Shown: in pieces, positions 18,472-26,647 of the stretch
How positions within the stretch are numbered: position 1 is the stretch's first letter
Layout of the letters: each line of letters begins with the position of its first letter
Origin: Elstera cyanobacteriorum
Lineage (GTDB): Bacteria > Pseudomonadota > Alphaproteobacteria > Elsterales > Elsteraceae
Reading direction: 5' to 3'
Assembly: GCF_002251735.1 (NCBI RefSeq)
Contig: NZ_NOXS01000034.1
Span: 376-64,375, forward strand
Length of the DNA: 64,000 nucleotides
Translations under genes and position numbers: made by a program
The notes under the pieces: model-generated
The model's input: only the letters and a program-made list of their open reading frames with translations
Database searches by the model: none
What the model was told of the DNA's origin: nothing

Positions 18472-18921
18472 ATGCTCGGCCTGCCGCGTAAAACCCTGCT
18501 TGCCATCGAAGCCGTTCTGGATATCGCCTATCACGCGGGCGGCACCACGGTGCAGTCGGGGGATATCACCACTCGGCAAGGCATTCCCCGCCGCTCGCTG
18601 GAGCCGATCCTGCAACAATTGACCCGCGCCGGGATTCTGGCGGGGGTACGCGGGCCGCGCGGCGGCTATCGGCTGGCGCGCGAACGGCGGCGCATCACCT
18701 TGGGCGAAATCATCCGCCTCGTGACCGGGGAGGAGGAGAACGAGGGGCCGGACGCCAGCACCTCCGACCTCGGCACCAAGGTCGTGCAGCCGCTGTGGAC
18801 CGAACTGACGGCGGAAGTCATGGCGCGGCTCGAATCGATCACCCTGGAAGACCTATGCGACCGCGCCCGCAGTGCCGGGATTCTGGCGAATACCACCGCC
18901 GTTGTGGATTTTACCATTTAA
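18472..18921 (+). CDS. Rrf2 family transcriptional regulator (CymR-like, no Fe-S ligands)
   Basis: A 149-residue winged-helix protein of the Rrf2 family. Residues 5-85 hold the HTH (GDITTRQGIPRRSLEPILQQLTRAGILAGVRGPRGGYRLARE) with the conserved GPRGGYRLAR wing. The usual Fe-S cysteines of IscR/NsrR are absent; only one Cys occurs, in the C-terminal helix (LEDLCDRA). It therefore resembles CymR-type regulators that work by protein contact or a small ligand. It sits immediately upstream of cysK, and CymR in Bacillus controls sulfur genes together with CysK, which makes a similar cysteine-control role likely here. The ATG at 18472 has AGGAGG upstream at good spacing. Confidence 0.85.
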   Translation: MLGLPRKTLLAIEAVLDIAYHAGGTTVQSGDITTRQGIPRRSLEPILQQLTRAGILAGVRGPRGGYRLARERRRITLGEIIRLVTGEEENEGPDASTSDLGTKVVQPLWTELTAEVMARLESITLEDLCDRARSAGILANTTAVVDFTI

Positions 18922-18940
18922 CATCCGATTGGCGATGTTA
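18919..18940. promoter_or_regulatory. Inverted repeat at the end of the rrf2 gene
   Basis: TAACATC (18919-18925, including the rrf2 stop codon) and GATGTTA (18934-18940) are perfect 7-base arms with an 8-base spacer. A possible -35 element TTGGCG (18929-18934) and -10 element TAGAAT (18954-18959) for cysK lie across and after it. It could be an operator or a small 3' hairpin. Confidence 0.4.
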
Positions 18941-18963
18941 TATACAATTCCACTAGAATAATT

Positions 18964-18978
18964 TCGGTAATTTACCGA
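18964..18978. promoter_or_regulatory. Palindromic operator candidate in front of cysK
   Basis: TCGGTAA-T-TTACCGA is a perfect inverted repeat with a one-base centre. It lies 13 bases before the cysK start codon and just upstream of its ribosome binding site (CGGAG). The position just past a possible -10 box suits a repressor, and the adjacent Rrf2 protein is the obvious candidate ligand. Confidence 0.6.
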
Positions 18979-18990
18979 CGGAGATCTGTA

Positions 18991-19944
18991 ATGACCGCCA
19001 CCTTCCGTAACCGCATTTACGACAGCATCGTCGATACCATCGGCGCGACGCCGCTGGTGCGCGTGTCGAAACTGGCCGCCGACCGGAAGGCGGGGGCCGA
19101 AATTCTGGCGAAGCTGGAGTTTTTTAACCCGCTCGCCTCGGTCAAAGACCGCATCGGTCTGGCGATGATTGATGCCGCCGAGCGCGACGGGCGCCTGAAG
19201 CCGGGGGCGACGCTGGTCGAACCGACGTCGGGCAATACCGGCATCGCGCTGGCCTTCGTGGCGGCGGCCAAGGGCTATAAGCTGGTCCTGACCATGCCCG
19301 AATCGATGTCGGTCGAACGGCGTAAGATGCTGCGCCTCTTGGGCGCCGAATTGCGCCTGACCCCGGCGGCCCAAGGGATGAAGGGGGCGATTGCGGCGGC
19401 GAACGAGTTGGTCGCCAATGATCCGAATGCGATCATGCTGCAGCAGTTCGAAAACCCGGCGAACCCGGCCGTGCATCGGGCGACGACCGCCGAAGAAATC
19501 ATCGCCGATACCGAGGGCAAGGTCGATTTCATCGTCGGCGGCGTCGGCACCGGCGGCACGATCACCGGCGTCGGTCAGGTGCTGAAAGAAAAGCTGCCGG
19601 GCGTCAAGGTGGTGGCGGTCGAGCCGGAAGATAGCCCCGTGCTGTCGGGCGGCCAGCCCGGCCCCCATAAGATTCAAGGCATCGGCGCCGGGTTCGTGCC
19701 GGGCATTCTCGATACCAAAGTGATCGATGAAGTGATCCGCATCGGGAACGACACCGCCTTCCGCACCGCCCGCGATGTGGCGCGGCTGGAAGGCTTGCCG
19801 GTCGGCATTTCCTCTGGTGCGGCCCTGGCCGCAGCGCTGGAACTCGCCGCCCGCCCGGAAAATGCGGGCAAGCGCATCGTCGTCATCATCCCGTCGTTCG
19901 CCGAGCGTTATCTTTCGACCGCGCTCTTCGAAGGGCTGGAATAA
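18991..19944 (+). CDS. cysK: Cysteine synthase (O-acetylserine sulfhydrylase)
   Basis: A 317-residue fold-type II PLP enzyme. NPLASVKDR carries the Schiff-base Lys52, [37 protein letters not shown] is the substrate loop typical of CysK, and [17 protein letters not shown] binds the cofactor phosphate. [25 protein letters not shown] is diagnostic of O-acetylserine sulfhydrylase A. It makes cysteine from O-acetylserine and sulfide. Upstream lie a perfect palindrome and a Rrf2-family regulator, consistent with sulfur-responsive control. A strong intrinsic terminator follows at 19952-19986. Confidence 0.95.
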   Translation: MTATFRNRIYDSIVDTIGATPLVRVSKLAADRKAGAEILAKLEFFNPLASVKDRIGLAMIDAAERDGRLKPGATLVEPTSGNTGIALAFVAAAKGYKLVLTMPESMSVERRKMLRLLGAELRLTPAAQGMKGAIAAANELVANDPNAIMLQQFENPANPAVHRATTAEEIIADTEGKVDFIVGGVGTGGTITGVGQVLKEKLPGVKVVAVEPEDSPVLSGGQPGPHKIQGIGAGFVPGILDTKVIDEVIRIGNDTAFRTARDVARLEGLPVGISSGAALAAALELAARPENAGKRIVVIIPSFAERYLSTALFEGLE

Positions 19945-19951
19945 GCCGCAT

Positions 19952-19986
19952 GCAGGGGAAGGGTCAAACCTTCCCCTTGCTTTAAT
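19952..19986 (+). terminator. Intrinsic terminator of cysK
   Basis: Stem GCA-GGGGAAGG (19952-19962) pairs with CCTTCCCC-T-TGC (19969-19980, one bulged T) around a 6-base loop and is followed by TTTAAT. Its tail overlaps the -35 box of the next gene's promoter. Confidence 0.8.
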
Positions 19987-20005
19987 CGGGATGCGGGCAT
20001 ATACC
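19977..20005 (+). promoter_or_regulatory. Promoter of the MarR gene at 20016
   Basis: TTGCTT (19977-19982) and TATACC (20000-20005) are spaced by 17 bases. The predicted start site (about 20012) leaves only about four bases before the ATG at 20016, so the transcript is nearly leaderless and has no Shine-Dalgarno sequence. Confidence 0.65.
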
Positions 20006-20007
20006 CG
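19994..20007. promoter_or_regulatory. Second MarR-type operator candidate, copy 1
   Basis: CGGGCATATACCCG overlaps the -10 box of the regulator's promoter. It matches the perfect palindrome at 20427-20438 (GGGTATATACCC) except for one base. Confidence 0.7.
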
Positions 20008-20015
20008 TTTCTACG

Positions 20016-20411
20016 ATGAGCGACTGCTACTGCATCCTGCTGCGCACAGCCTCCCGCAAAGTCACCGCGCTTTATGATGCGGCCTTGGCGCCCTTCGGCA
20101 TTACCCTGGCACAGTTTAGCCTGATGCGGCGTATTCGGCGGGGGGAGCCAGTGTCGATCACCGACTTAGCCCAGCGGGCGGAGTTGGACCGGTCGACCGT
20201 CGGGCGCAACCTGAAGCCGCTAGAACGGTTGGGCCTCGTGCAGCATGTCACCAGTCTTGACCAGCGCGAAGCCTCCGTCGCTTTAACCGAGGCGGGGCAT
20301 GCCCTGTTGAAGCGGGCCGATCCAATTTGGCATCAGGTCCAGGTCGATCTTGAAACCCGGTTGGGCGCGGTGGATGCCGGGCAGCTCACCCGCTTGCTTC
20401 ACGCTTTGTAA
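20016..20411 (+). CDS. MarR family regulator of the adjacent MFS transporter
   Basis: A 131-residue MarR protein. LLRTASRKVTALYDAALAPFGITLAQFSLMRRI forms the dimer helices, VSITDLAQRAELDRSTVGRNLKPLERLGLVQHV is the HTH, and SLDQREASVALTEAG is the wing. The N-terminus has Cys4 and Cys6, which could be redox-active. It shares its overall plan with the MarR protein at 9391 but not its operator sequence. A palindrome in its own promoter recurs before the MFS gene 46 bases downstream, so it very likely represses itself and the transporter until an inducer binds. Confidence 0.87.
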   Translation: MSDCYCILLRTASRKVTALYDAALAPFGITLAQFSLMRRIRRGEPVSITDLAQRAELDRSTVGRNLKPLERLGLVQHVTSLDQREASVALTEAGHALLKRADPIWHQVQVDLETRLGAVDAGQLTRLLHAL

Positions 20412-20426
20412 TTTTTACTTAAAAAC

Positions 20427-20438
20427 GGGTATATACCC
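20427..20438. promoter_or_regulatory. Second MarR-type operator candidate, copy 2
   Basis: GGGTATATACCC is a perfect 12-base palindrome 20 bases before the start codon at 20458. It covers a plausible -10 box (TATATA, 20430-20435) that has TTGTAA 18 bases upstream (20406-20411). This would block the MFS promoter when occupied. Confidence 0.75.
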
Positions 20439-20457
20439 TTAATGAACGGAGGCGCCG

Positions 20458-21762
20458 ATGCGCGCGGACCCTGTGACCCAAGACCCCAGCCGATTGGCGG
20501 CCTTTCTCGCCCAACGCGGCATTCATTATGGTTGGGTGGTCGCAGCGGCGACCTTTCTGACCATGCTCGCCACCGCCGGGGCCCTGGGGTCTGCCGGGGT
20601 GATGATCGAGCCGTTGCAGCGGGAATTCGGCTGGTCCACCGCCGATATTTCCTTCGCCTTTGCCGTGCGGCTGTTGCTGTTCGGGCTGATGGGGCCGTTT
20701 GCGGCGGCCTTCATGACGCTGTTCGGCGTTCGCCGCGTTGTGATGCTGGCGCTGGGGATGATCGGCAGCGGCATTTTCGGCTCGCTGTTCATGACCCACC
20801 TGTGGCAGCTCGTGCTGCTGTGGGGCGTTATCCTCGGCTTCGGGACGGGCATGACCGCGCTCGTGCTGGGCGCGACGGTGGCGACGCGCTGGTTTGCCCA
20901 TCGGCGCGGGCTGGTCGTTGGGCTGCTGACCGCCAGCAATGCCACCGGCCAATTGGTCTTTCTGCCGCTGCTGGCGACGCTGACCACTGAAATCGGCTGG
21001 CGAGCGGCCTTGATCTTCATCCTCTGCGCGTTGACGCTGGCGTTTGCGTTGGTCGCCCTGCTAATGCGCAATCATCCGGCCGATGTCGGCCTCGGCCCCT
21101 ATGGCGGCAGCTTCCAGCCCGCGCCCGCCCCGCAGGATGCGAGCCTTAGCAACCTGATCGCCCTTCCTTTAGGCGCGTTGAAAGAGGCGGCGGTAACGCG
21201 GACCTTCTGGGTGCTGTTCCTAACCTTCTTCATCTGCGGCCTCTCGACGAATGGGCTGATCCAGACCCATTGGGTCGCGATCTGTGGCGATTTTGGCATC
21301 GTGCCGGTCGGCGCCGCCGGGATGCTGGCCCTGATCGGTGTCTTCGATTTCATCGGCACGATCGGCGCGGGCTGGCTGTCCGACCGCTACGATAACCGCT
21401 GGTTGCTGGCGTGGTTCTACGGGCTGCGCGGTTTGTCGTTGCTCTATCTTCCGTTCACCGAGTTCAACGTCTATCTTCTGTCGATCTTCGCGGTCTTCTA
21501 CGGCCTCGATTGGATTGCCACCGTGCCGCCGACGGTGAAACTGGCCGCCGAGCGTTTTGGCCCGGCGCGGGCGCCCCTGGTTTTCGGCTGGGTGTTCGCG
21601 GGGCATCAGTTGGGCGCGGCGACGGCGGCGTTCGGGGCGGGAACGGCGCGCACGGAATTTGGTACCTATCTGCCCGCGCTTTATATCGCCGGGGCGGCCT
21701 GCTTGGTGGCAACGCTGCTGATCCTATCGCTCAAGCGCGCGGCCAAACCAGCAACCGCATAG
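20458..21762 (+). CDS. MFS transporter (oxalate/formate antiporter-like), MarR-controlled
   Basis: A 434-residue major facilitator with about 12 membrane helices. The N-terminal HYGWVVAAATFLTMLATAGALGSAGVMIEPLQREFGWSTADISFAFAVRLLLFGLMGPF is typical of the monocarboxylate/oxalate-formate transporter branch. The loop 2-3 motif is replaced by a form ending FGVRRVV, and GAGWLSDRYDNRWLL supplies the equivalent in the C-terminal half. The start has GGAGG upstream. A MarR palindrome precedes it. The substrate is unknown; members of this group move organic acids, and MarR control hints at import or efflux of an aromatic or organic acid that also binds the regulator. Confidence 0.88.
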   Translation: MRADPVTQDPSRLAAFLAQRGIHYGWVVAAATFLTMLATAGALGSAGVMIEPLQREFGWSTADISFAFAVRLLLFGLMGPFAAAFMTLFGVRRVVMLALGMIGSGIFGSLFMTHLWQLVLLWGVILGFGTGMTALVLGATVATRWFAHRRGLVVGLLTASNATGQLVFLPLLATLTTEIGWRAALIFILCALTLAFALVALLMRNHPADVGLGPYGGSFQPAPAPQDASLSNLIALPLGALKEAAVTRTFWVLFLTFFICGLSTNGLIQTHWVAICGDFGIVPVGAAGMLALIGVFDFIGTIGAGWLSDRYDNRWLLAWFYGLRGLSLLYLPFTEFNVYLLSIFAVFYGLDWIATVPPTVKLAAERFGPARAPLVFGWVFAGHQLGAATAAFGAGTARTEFGTYLPALYIAGAACLVATLLILSLKRAAKPATA

Positions 21763-21859
21763 AAGATCGCCGTTAACCCCCTCTTGCCTTCCGGCGCGAA
21801 ACGGACCAAATTGGTCCCATATCGCGCCGGACGCCCCGGCTCTACCTAAGGGACCAGCC

Positions 21860-22423
21860 ATGTTCATCCAGACCGAAGCCACGCCCAACCCCGCCACGCT
21901 GAAGTTTCTGCCCGGTCGCCCGGTACTGGGGCGCGGCAGTGTGCATTACGCCTCGGCGGAGGAAGCCGTCTCCTCGCCGCTGGCGCAGCGGTTGTTCGGG
22001 GTTGCCGGCGTGACCGATGTGTTCCTGGGCGATGATTTCGTCACCGTCACCAAGGCGGGCACGGAAGAATGGTCGGTGCTGAAGTCCATCGTCATGGCGG
22101 CGCTGATGGATCATTTCCTGTCCGGCCTGCCGGTGCTGCAGGATATCGACGGCACCGACATGGACGAAGACGAAGAGTTTGCCGAGGAAGATGCGGGCAT
22201 CGTTCAGCAGATCAAAGAACTGCTGGACATGCGCGTCCGCCCCGCCGTGGCGCAGGATGGCGGTGATATCGTTTTCCGAGGGTTCGACAAGGGGGTCGTC
22301 TATCTTAAGATGCGCGGTTCCTGCGCGGGTTGCCCCAGCTCCACTGCGACCCTGAAAATGGGCATTGAAAATATGCTCAAGCATTACGTTCCAGAAATCA
22401 CGGAAGTGCGTGCTGTCGCTTAA
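21860..22423 (+). CDS. Nfu-type iron-sulfur cluster carrier
   Basis: A 187-residue two-domain protein. Residues 1-90 are the Nfu_N domain (MFIQTEATPNPATLKFLPG). Residues 112-187 are the NifU C-terminal domain with the cluster-binding CAGCPSS (Cys155 and Cys158). An acidic linker (DGTDMDEDEEFAEED) joins them. It resembles mitochondrial NFU1 and alphaproteobacterial homologues, which carry 4Fe-4S clusters to lipoyl synthase and aconitase-type targets. It stands alone between the MFS gene and the glucosaminidase gene. The cluster ligands are intact, so it should be functional. Confidence 0.92.
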   Translation: MFIQTEATPNPATLKFLPGRPVLGRGSVHYASAEEAVSSPLAQRLFGVAGVTDVFLGDDFVTVTKAGTEEWSVLKSIVMAALMDHFLSGLPVLQDIDGTDMDEDEEFAEEDAGIVQQIKELLDMRVRPAVAQDGGDIVFRGFDKGVVYLKMRGSCAGCPSSTATLKMGIENMLKHYVPEITEVRAVA

Positions 22424-22450
22424 AGAATCGCGTTTGAAGCAAAACTGGGC

Positions 22451-22479
22451 CTGCGCGTAAGACCAAGTCTGACGCGCAG
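22451..22479. terminator. Hairpin after the Nfu gene
   Basis: Perfect arms CTGCGCGT (22451-22458) and ACGCGCAG (22472-22479) with a 13-base loop lie 28 bases past the stop codon. There is no U-run, so it is a weak or Rho-assisted terminator candidate. Confidence 0.4.
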
Positions 22480-22522
22480 AGTCCAAGACTCCTGCCGATC
22501 ATCGCGCTAGACTTTTGGCGCG

Positions 22523-24259
22523 ATGCGGGAGGAAGCGGAAACACTGGCGGTCAGCCCGCCGGAAAAGCGATTCTGGCGGCCGTTGCTCGGCCTGCTGGCG
22601 CTTGAGTCTGCCGTCGCAACGCTGATCCTGATTGCAGGCCATCCGCCGCGCCCGCCCGCCGCCGTCACCATTCATCTGCCGCCCGCGCCGCTGCTGGCGA
22701 AAAAGCAGTTCGTGCCGCCCCCCTCGGAACTCGCGGCCCTGGCCGAACAGCGGCACGCGCCGGTGCCGTTGACGCCGCTGCAAGCCTTCGCCCGGCTAAA
22801 GCCGCTGGTCGAACCCGCAACGGCGGCGCTATCGGTGGACCGGATCGGCCCGACGCCGTTCACCCCCCGCCGCGATCCGTTTCGGCCGGAGCCACGGCTG
22901 CCGGATGCCCTGCCGGTGGACCGGGCAATCGTTAACCCGCGCCCGCGCGAGACGGAAGCAACCTGGCTACTCGCCGCGCGCGACCGGCTCGACCCCGCGC
23001 CGCCGCCCGTCGCCGCGCCGCCCGACGAGACGCCGGGGCAGACCGCCTGGGTCGATCCCGACCAGACGCTCGCTTATGACCTGAGCGAACCCGCCCCGCT
23101 GCTGCTGGCCCAGCGCGCCGATCCTATCCCGGACGCGGCCCTGCGCGATCAAGCGGAATTGCTGCCGGGTCCGAACGTGCCGCCGCTAAGCGAAAGCCTG
23201 CGCGCCGTCGCCGAATTGGTCGCCCTGCGCGAGGAGTTGCACGGGCTGCCGCCGGGGGCCGATCCGCTGGTCCGTACCCGGGCACTGCTGGCCGATGCGC
23301 TGGTGCCCGGTGGGTATAAAGATCAGGATCTCAGCGGGTTTCGCGGGGTCGAAATGTTCGATTACGCCGCCCTGCAACTCCAGCGCCGCAGCGCCAGCCG
23401 CCCCGCGCGGGCCACGCCGCGCTTCGGCATCGAACCCTATGCCGGGGCCTTCACCGTCAGCGCGGTTTCCCCGCCGAAGCCGGAGCTTTTGTCGCGCAGT
23501 GCCGTCGGTTCGACCGCCAAGCTGCTCTCGCTATTCGACGCTCATGATTACGATACGGCGCTGGAGTCAGAGGTGCCGGGCGTTTTTCTGGCCCGCCTGC
23601 CGCACGATCTGCCCCATGCGGTCGATCCGCAGGAGCGCAAGGGCGTTTTCGTGCGTTCCGTCCTGCCGCATCTTTTGCACGTCAACGAGCATCTGCTGGA
23701 AACCCGCCGCCGCATTCTGAAGCTGGCCGGGCGGGTGGAGACGGGCGAGTTGACCGACGAAGACCGCGCGTTCGTGACGGCGGTGCTGACGGAATTTCGC
23801 TTAGACCGCTGGTCGTTGCCCGAGTTGCTGAAGCGCGTCGATATCGTGCCGCCGTCGCTGGCGCTTGCCCAAGCGGCGGAAGAAAGCGGCTGGGGCACCT
23901 CCAATCTGGCCCGCGATGGCAATGCCTTGTTCGGGATGGTCATGTGGGTGCGCGATGCCGATGGGCGGCAGGTGCGCCGCCAGCGCCCCTATGCCGATCT
24001 GGCTGAAGGGGTGGCCTCCTATATCCGCAATCTCAACACCCATTTCGCTTATGCCGGGTTCCGCGACCAGCGCGCCCGCCTGCGCCTCAGCGGGAAGGAA
24101 ATCTCCGGCCCGGCGTTGATGGCCTCGCTGGGGCGCTATTCCGAACGCGGGCAGGATTACGTGCGCTCGGTCAATAGTCTCCTCGCCTATAATAATCTGC
24201 ACGTCCTTGATTCGGCCCGCCTGCGCCTTGCCAGCGCCGAGACCGAACCGACGCCCTAA
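22523..24259 (+). CDS. Membrane-anchored glucosaminidase-domain protein (Bax-like)
   Basis: A 578-residue protein. One membrane helix (about residues 19-38) anchors it, followed by about 300 residues rich in Pro, Ala and Asp (several PPxP runs) that would reach through the periplasm. The C-terminal third is a glucosaminidase/Bax-type domain: VRSVLPHLLHVNEHLLETRRRIL, then PPSLALAQAAEESGWGTSNLARDGNALFG with the catalytic Glu in AAEESGWG, then ADLAEGVASYIRNLNTHFAYAGFR. Such domains cleave beta-N-acetylglucosaminyl bonds of peptidoglycan. E. coli Bax is about 270 residues, so the long extended N-terminal half is extra. It converges on the LysR gene with a 4-base overlap. Confidence 0.85.
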   Translation: MREEAETLAVSPPEKRFWRPLLGLLALESAVATLILIAGHPPRPPAAVTIHLPPAPLLAKKQFVPPPSELAALAEQRHAPVPLTPLQAFARLKPLVEPATAALSVDRIGPTPFTPRRDPFRPEPRLPDALPVDRAIVNPRPRETEATWLLAARDRLDPAPPPVAAPPDETPGQTAWVDPDQTLAYDLSEPAPLLLAQRADPIPDAALRDQAELLPGPNVPPLSESLRAVAELVALREELHGLPPGADPLVRTRALLADALVPGGYKDQDLSGFRGVEMFDYAALQLQRRSASRPARATPRFGIEPYAGAFTVSAVSPPKPELLSRSAVGSTAKLLSLFDAHDYDTALESEVPGVFLARLPHDLPHAVDPQERKGVFVRSVLPHLLHVNEHLLETRRRILKLAGRVETGELTDEDRAFVTAVLTEFRLDRWSLPELLKRVDIVPPSLALAQAAEESGWGTSNLARDGNALFGMVMWVRDADGRQVRRQRPYADLAEGVASYIRNLNTHFAYAGFRDQRARLRLSGKEISGPALMASLGRYSERGQDYVRSVNSLLAYNNLHVLDSARLRLASAETEPTP

Positions 24260-25146
24260 GCCTTACAAATCGCCCGCAAAGTTTCCCGCAGCCAGCGGTG
24301 CGCCGGGTCGGCGTCGAAGCGCGGGTGCCAAAACAGCGAGACGGTGATTTCTGGCACCGCAATCGGCAGTGGGAAAGCAATCAACCCCGCCCGCAATCCC
24401 GCCGTATGTTGCTCCGGTACGGTCGCGATCAGATCGCCGCTCCGCACCAGAAAGAGTGCCGCCGCAAACCCGCCGACAATCGTGCGGACCTGCCGGGTTA
24501 GGCCAAGCGCGGCGAGGGCCTCGTCGGCGGGCCAGCGTTCCACCGGGCGGCGGGCGACGGCGATATGCTGCCCGGCAGCATAGTCTTCCGCCGTTACCCT
24601 CCCTCCGGCCAGCGGATGCTCCGGGCGAACGACGCCGATAAACCGGTCGCGAAACAGCGCCTGCGCCCGGACTTCCGGTCCCATTGCTGGGCCGATCACG
24701 CCGGTTTCGAGGTCGATGCTGCCGTCGCGCAAGGGGGCGCTATCCTTATCCTGCTTCGGCACAAAGCGTAGCCGCACCCCGGGGGCCTCACGGGCCAGCG
24801 TTGCCAGCAGGGGTGGGCCGAAGGTTTCCAGAAAACCATCGCTGATCCGCAGGGTGAACGTGCGGGATAGATGGGCGGGGTCGAAATCCGCACCGATCCG
24901 AAACAGTGCCTCGGCCGCCTCCAGCACGCGCCGCACCTCCGGGCGCAGGGCTTCGGCGCGCGGGGTCGGCACCAGCCCGCGCCCGGCGCGGACCAGCAGC
25001 GGATCGTTGAAACTGGCCCGGAGCCGGGCCAAAGCGCGGCTCATGGCAGAGGGGCTGAGCTGCAAGCGTTCCGCCGCGCGGGCAACGCTGCCTGCGCTCA
25101 GCAGAACGTCGAGGGTGATCAATTGGTCAAGGTCGGGGCGGGGCAT
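24256..25146 (-). CDS. LysR family regulator, divergent from an MFS efflux gene
   Basis: A 296-residue LysR-type regulator. The N-terminal HTH (DQLITLDVLLSAGSVARAAERLQLSPSAMSRALARLRASFNDPLLVRAGRGLVPTPRA) resembles the NodD/SyrM-type branch. The rest is the periplasmic-binding-like effector domain. It is divergent from the MFS gene at 25271 with a 124-base shared promoter region, the classic arrangement in which a LysR protein activates the neighbouring transporter. The effector is unknown, though the NodD-like branch often binds phenolic compounds. Its 3' end overlaps the convergent glucosaminidase gene. Confidence 0.9.
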   Translation of the reverse strand: MPRPDLDQLITLDVLLSAGSVARAAERLQLSPSAMSRALARLRASFNDPLLVRAGRGLVPTPRAEALRPEVRRVLEAAEALFRIGADFDPAHLSRTFTLRISDGFLETFGPPLLATLAREAPGVRLRFVPKQDKDSAPLRDGSIDLETGVIGPAMGPEVRAQALFRDRFIGVVRPEHPLAGGRVTAEDYAAGQHIAVARRPVERWPADEALAALGLTRQVRTIVGGFAAALFLVRSGDLIATVPEQHTAGLRAGLIAFPLPIAVPEITVSLFWHPRFDADPAHRWLRETLRAICKA

Positions 25147-25270
25147 GCCAGTCAGCTTAGCACGGCCTGACAGGGCGTTTCATGCAGCTATTCAGTGCAA
25201 TCGCTGCGCCTGCCGCCTGATTTGGCAGCGCGGCACACTCCAGGGATCATGCCTTGTAAAGGATAACCCC

Positions 25271-26647
25271 ATGTCATCCACGTCTACCCCGCGCCGGGCG
25301 TTGGCCGGTCTGGCGCTCAGCCTTCTGCTGGCCGCCCTCGGCACCAGCAGCGCCACCATCGCCCTGCCGACCCTCGGCCAGAGTTTCGCCGCGCCGTTTC
25401 CGGTCCTGCAATGGGTCGTGCTCGCCTATCTTGCCACCAGTACCGCCCTGGTCGTCGGCGCGGGCCGGATCGGCGATTTGCTGGGGCGCCGCCGCCTGCT
25501 GCTCGGGGCGCTGTCTCTCTTTACCCTCGCGTCGATCCTCTGCGCGCTGGCGCCGTCGCTGCCGGTCTTGATCGCCGGGCGCGCCTTCCAAGGGATCGGC
25601 GCGGCGGCGATGCTGGCGCTAACCGTTGCACTTGCCAGTAGTGCTGTGCCGAAAGAGCAAACGGGCCGGGCGGTCGGCTTGATGGGAACCATGTCGGCCC
25701 TAGGCACGGCGGCGGGGCCGTCGGTTGGCGGGTTCCTGATCGCCCATCTTGGTTGGCCGTCGCTGTTCTGGCTGAATGTGCCGCTGGCGCTGATCGCCCT
25801 CGGGCTGGTTACCGCCTATGGCCGGGCAGACGCGCCGTCCAAACGCGGGGGGAGCGCGGCGGCGGTTCTGCCCGGCACGCTGCTGCTCGCTTTGGCCTTG
25901 GCGGGGGGCGCCTTGGCGATCACCCTGCGCGGCCCGTTCGCCAGTGCCGAACGGCTCGGCAGCCTCGCGGTTGCGACCATCGCCCTGCTGCTATTTTTCG
26001 CGCGGGATGCAAGGGCGGCAGTGCCTTTACTGCCTTGGTCCCTGCTGCGGACGGACGGGCGCAGCCGTACTTTATTGGTGGCGCTGCTGGTCGCGGCGAT
26101 CGTGATGACCAGCCTCGCCGTTGGGCCGTTCTACTTGGCGCGCGGGCTGGGCCTATCGCCCGATCTGGCGGGGCTAATCTTGTCCTGCGGCCCTGCGATG
26201 ACGGCGCTGATGGGCGTGCCCGCCGGACGTTTGACGGAGCGCTGGGGCAGCAAAAGCGCCAGCCGGATTGGCCTCATTGGCATGGCAGCGGCAAGCCTGT
26301 TGATGGCTCTGGTCGTGCCGGGGATGGGTGTCCTTACCTATGGCGGCGCGTTGATGCTGCTGACCGCCAGCTATTCCCTCGCCAATACCGCGAATACCGC
26401 CGGGCTGATGCAAACGGCCCCAACCGACCAGCGCGGGCTGCTGTCCGGGCTGCTGACCCTGGCACGCAATCTCGGGCTGATCGCGGGCGCGTCGGCGATG
26501 GCCGCCCTCTTCGCCCTCGGCAGCGGGGCGGCGGATAGTGCCGACGCCGCCCCCGCCCAAGCGGCGCAGGGGTTGACGCTGGCGTTTCTCGTCGCTGCCG
26601 GACTGGCGGGGGTTGGTTTGGTGTCTGTCCGCGTTAGCGCCCGCTAA
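25271..26647 (+). CDS. MFS multidrug efflux transporter (DHA2, 14-helix type)
   Basis: A 458-residue transporter with about 14 hydrophobic helices. TLGQSFAAPFPVLQWVVLAYLATSTALVVGAGRIGDLLGRRRLLL carries motif A (GRIGDLLGRRRLL) of the DHA2 drug/proton antiporters. LIAGRAFQGIGAAAMLALTVAL gives the R-Q-G motif B, and GLMGTMSALGTAAGPSVGGFLIAHLGW is motif C, the antiporter signature. The ATG at 25271 has AAGGATAACCCC upstream and starts right before the first helix; a long in-frame upstream extension is an accident of GC-rich DNA. Divergent LysR control is likely. Its stop codon lies in the arm of a palindromic repeat (26643-26688). Confidence 0.88.
   Translation: MSSTSTPRRALAGLALSLLLAALGTSSATIALPTLGQSFAAPFPVLQWVVLAYLATSTALVVGAGRIGDLLGRRRLLLGALSLFTLASILCALAPSLPVLIAGRAFQGIGAAAMLALTVALASSAVPKEQTGRAVGLMGTMSALGTAAGPSVGGFLIAHLGWPSLFWLNVPLALIALGLVTAYGRADAPSKRGGSAAAVLPGTLLLALALAGGALAITLRGPFASAERLGSLAVATIALLLFFARDARAAVPLLPWSLLRTDGRSRTLLVALLVAAIVMTSLAVGPFYLARGLGLSPDLAGLILSCGPAMTALMGVPAGRLTERWGSKSASRIGLIGMAAASLLMALVVPGMGVLTYGGALMLLTASYSLANTANTAGLMQTAPTDQRGLLSGLLTLARNLGLIAGASAMAALFALGSGAADSADAAPAQAAQGLTLAFLVAAGLAGVGLVSVRVSAR

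Noticed and set aside
24716-25270. Upstream extension of the MFS gene at 25271
   Set aside because: It is antisense to the LysR gene; the MFS family start and ribosome binding site are at 25271.
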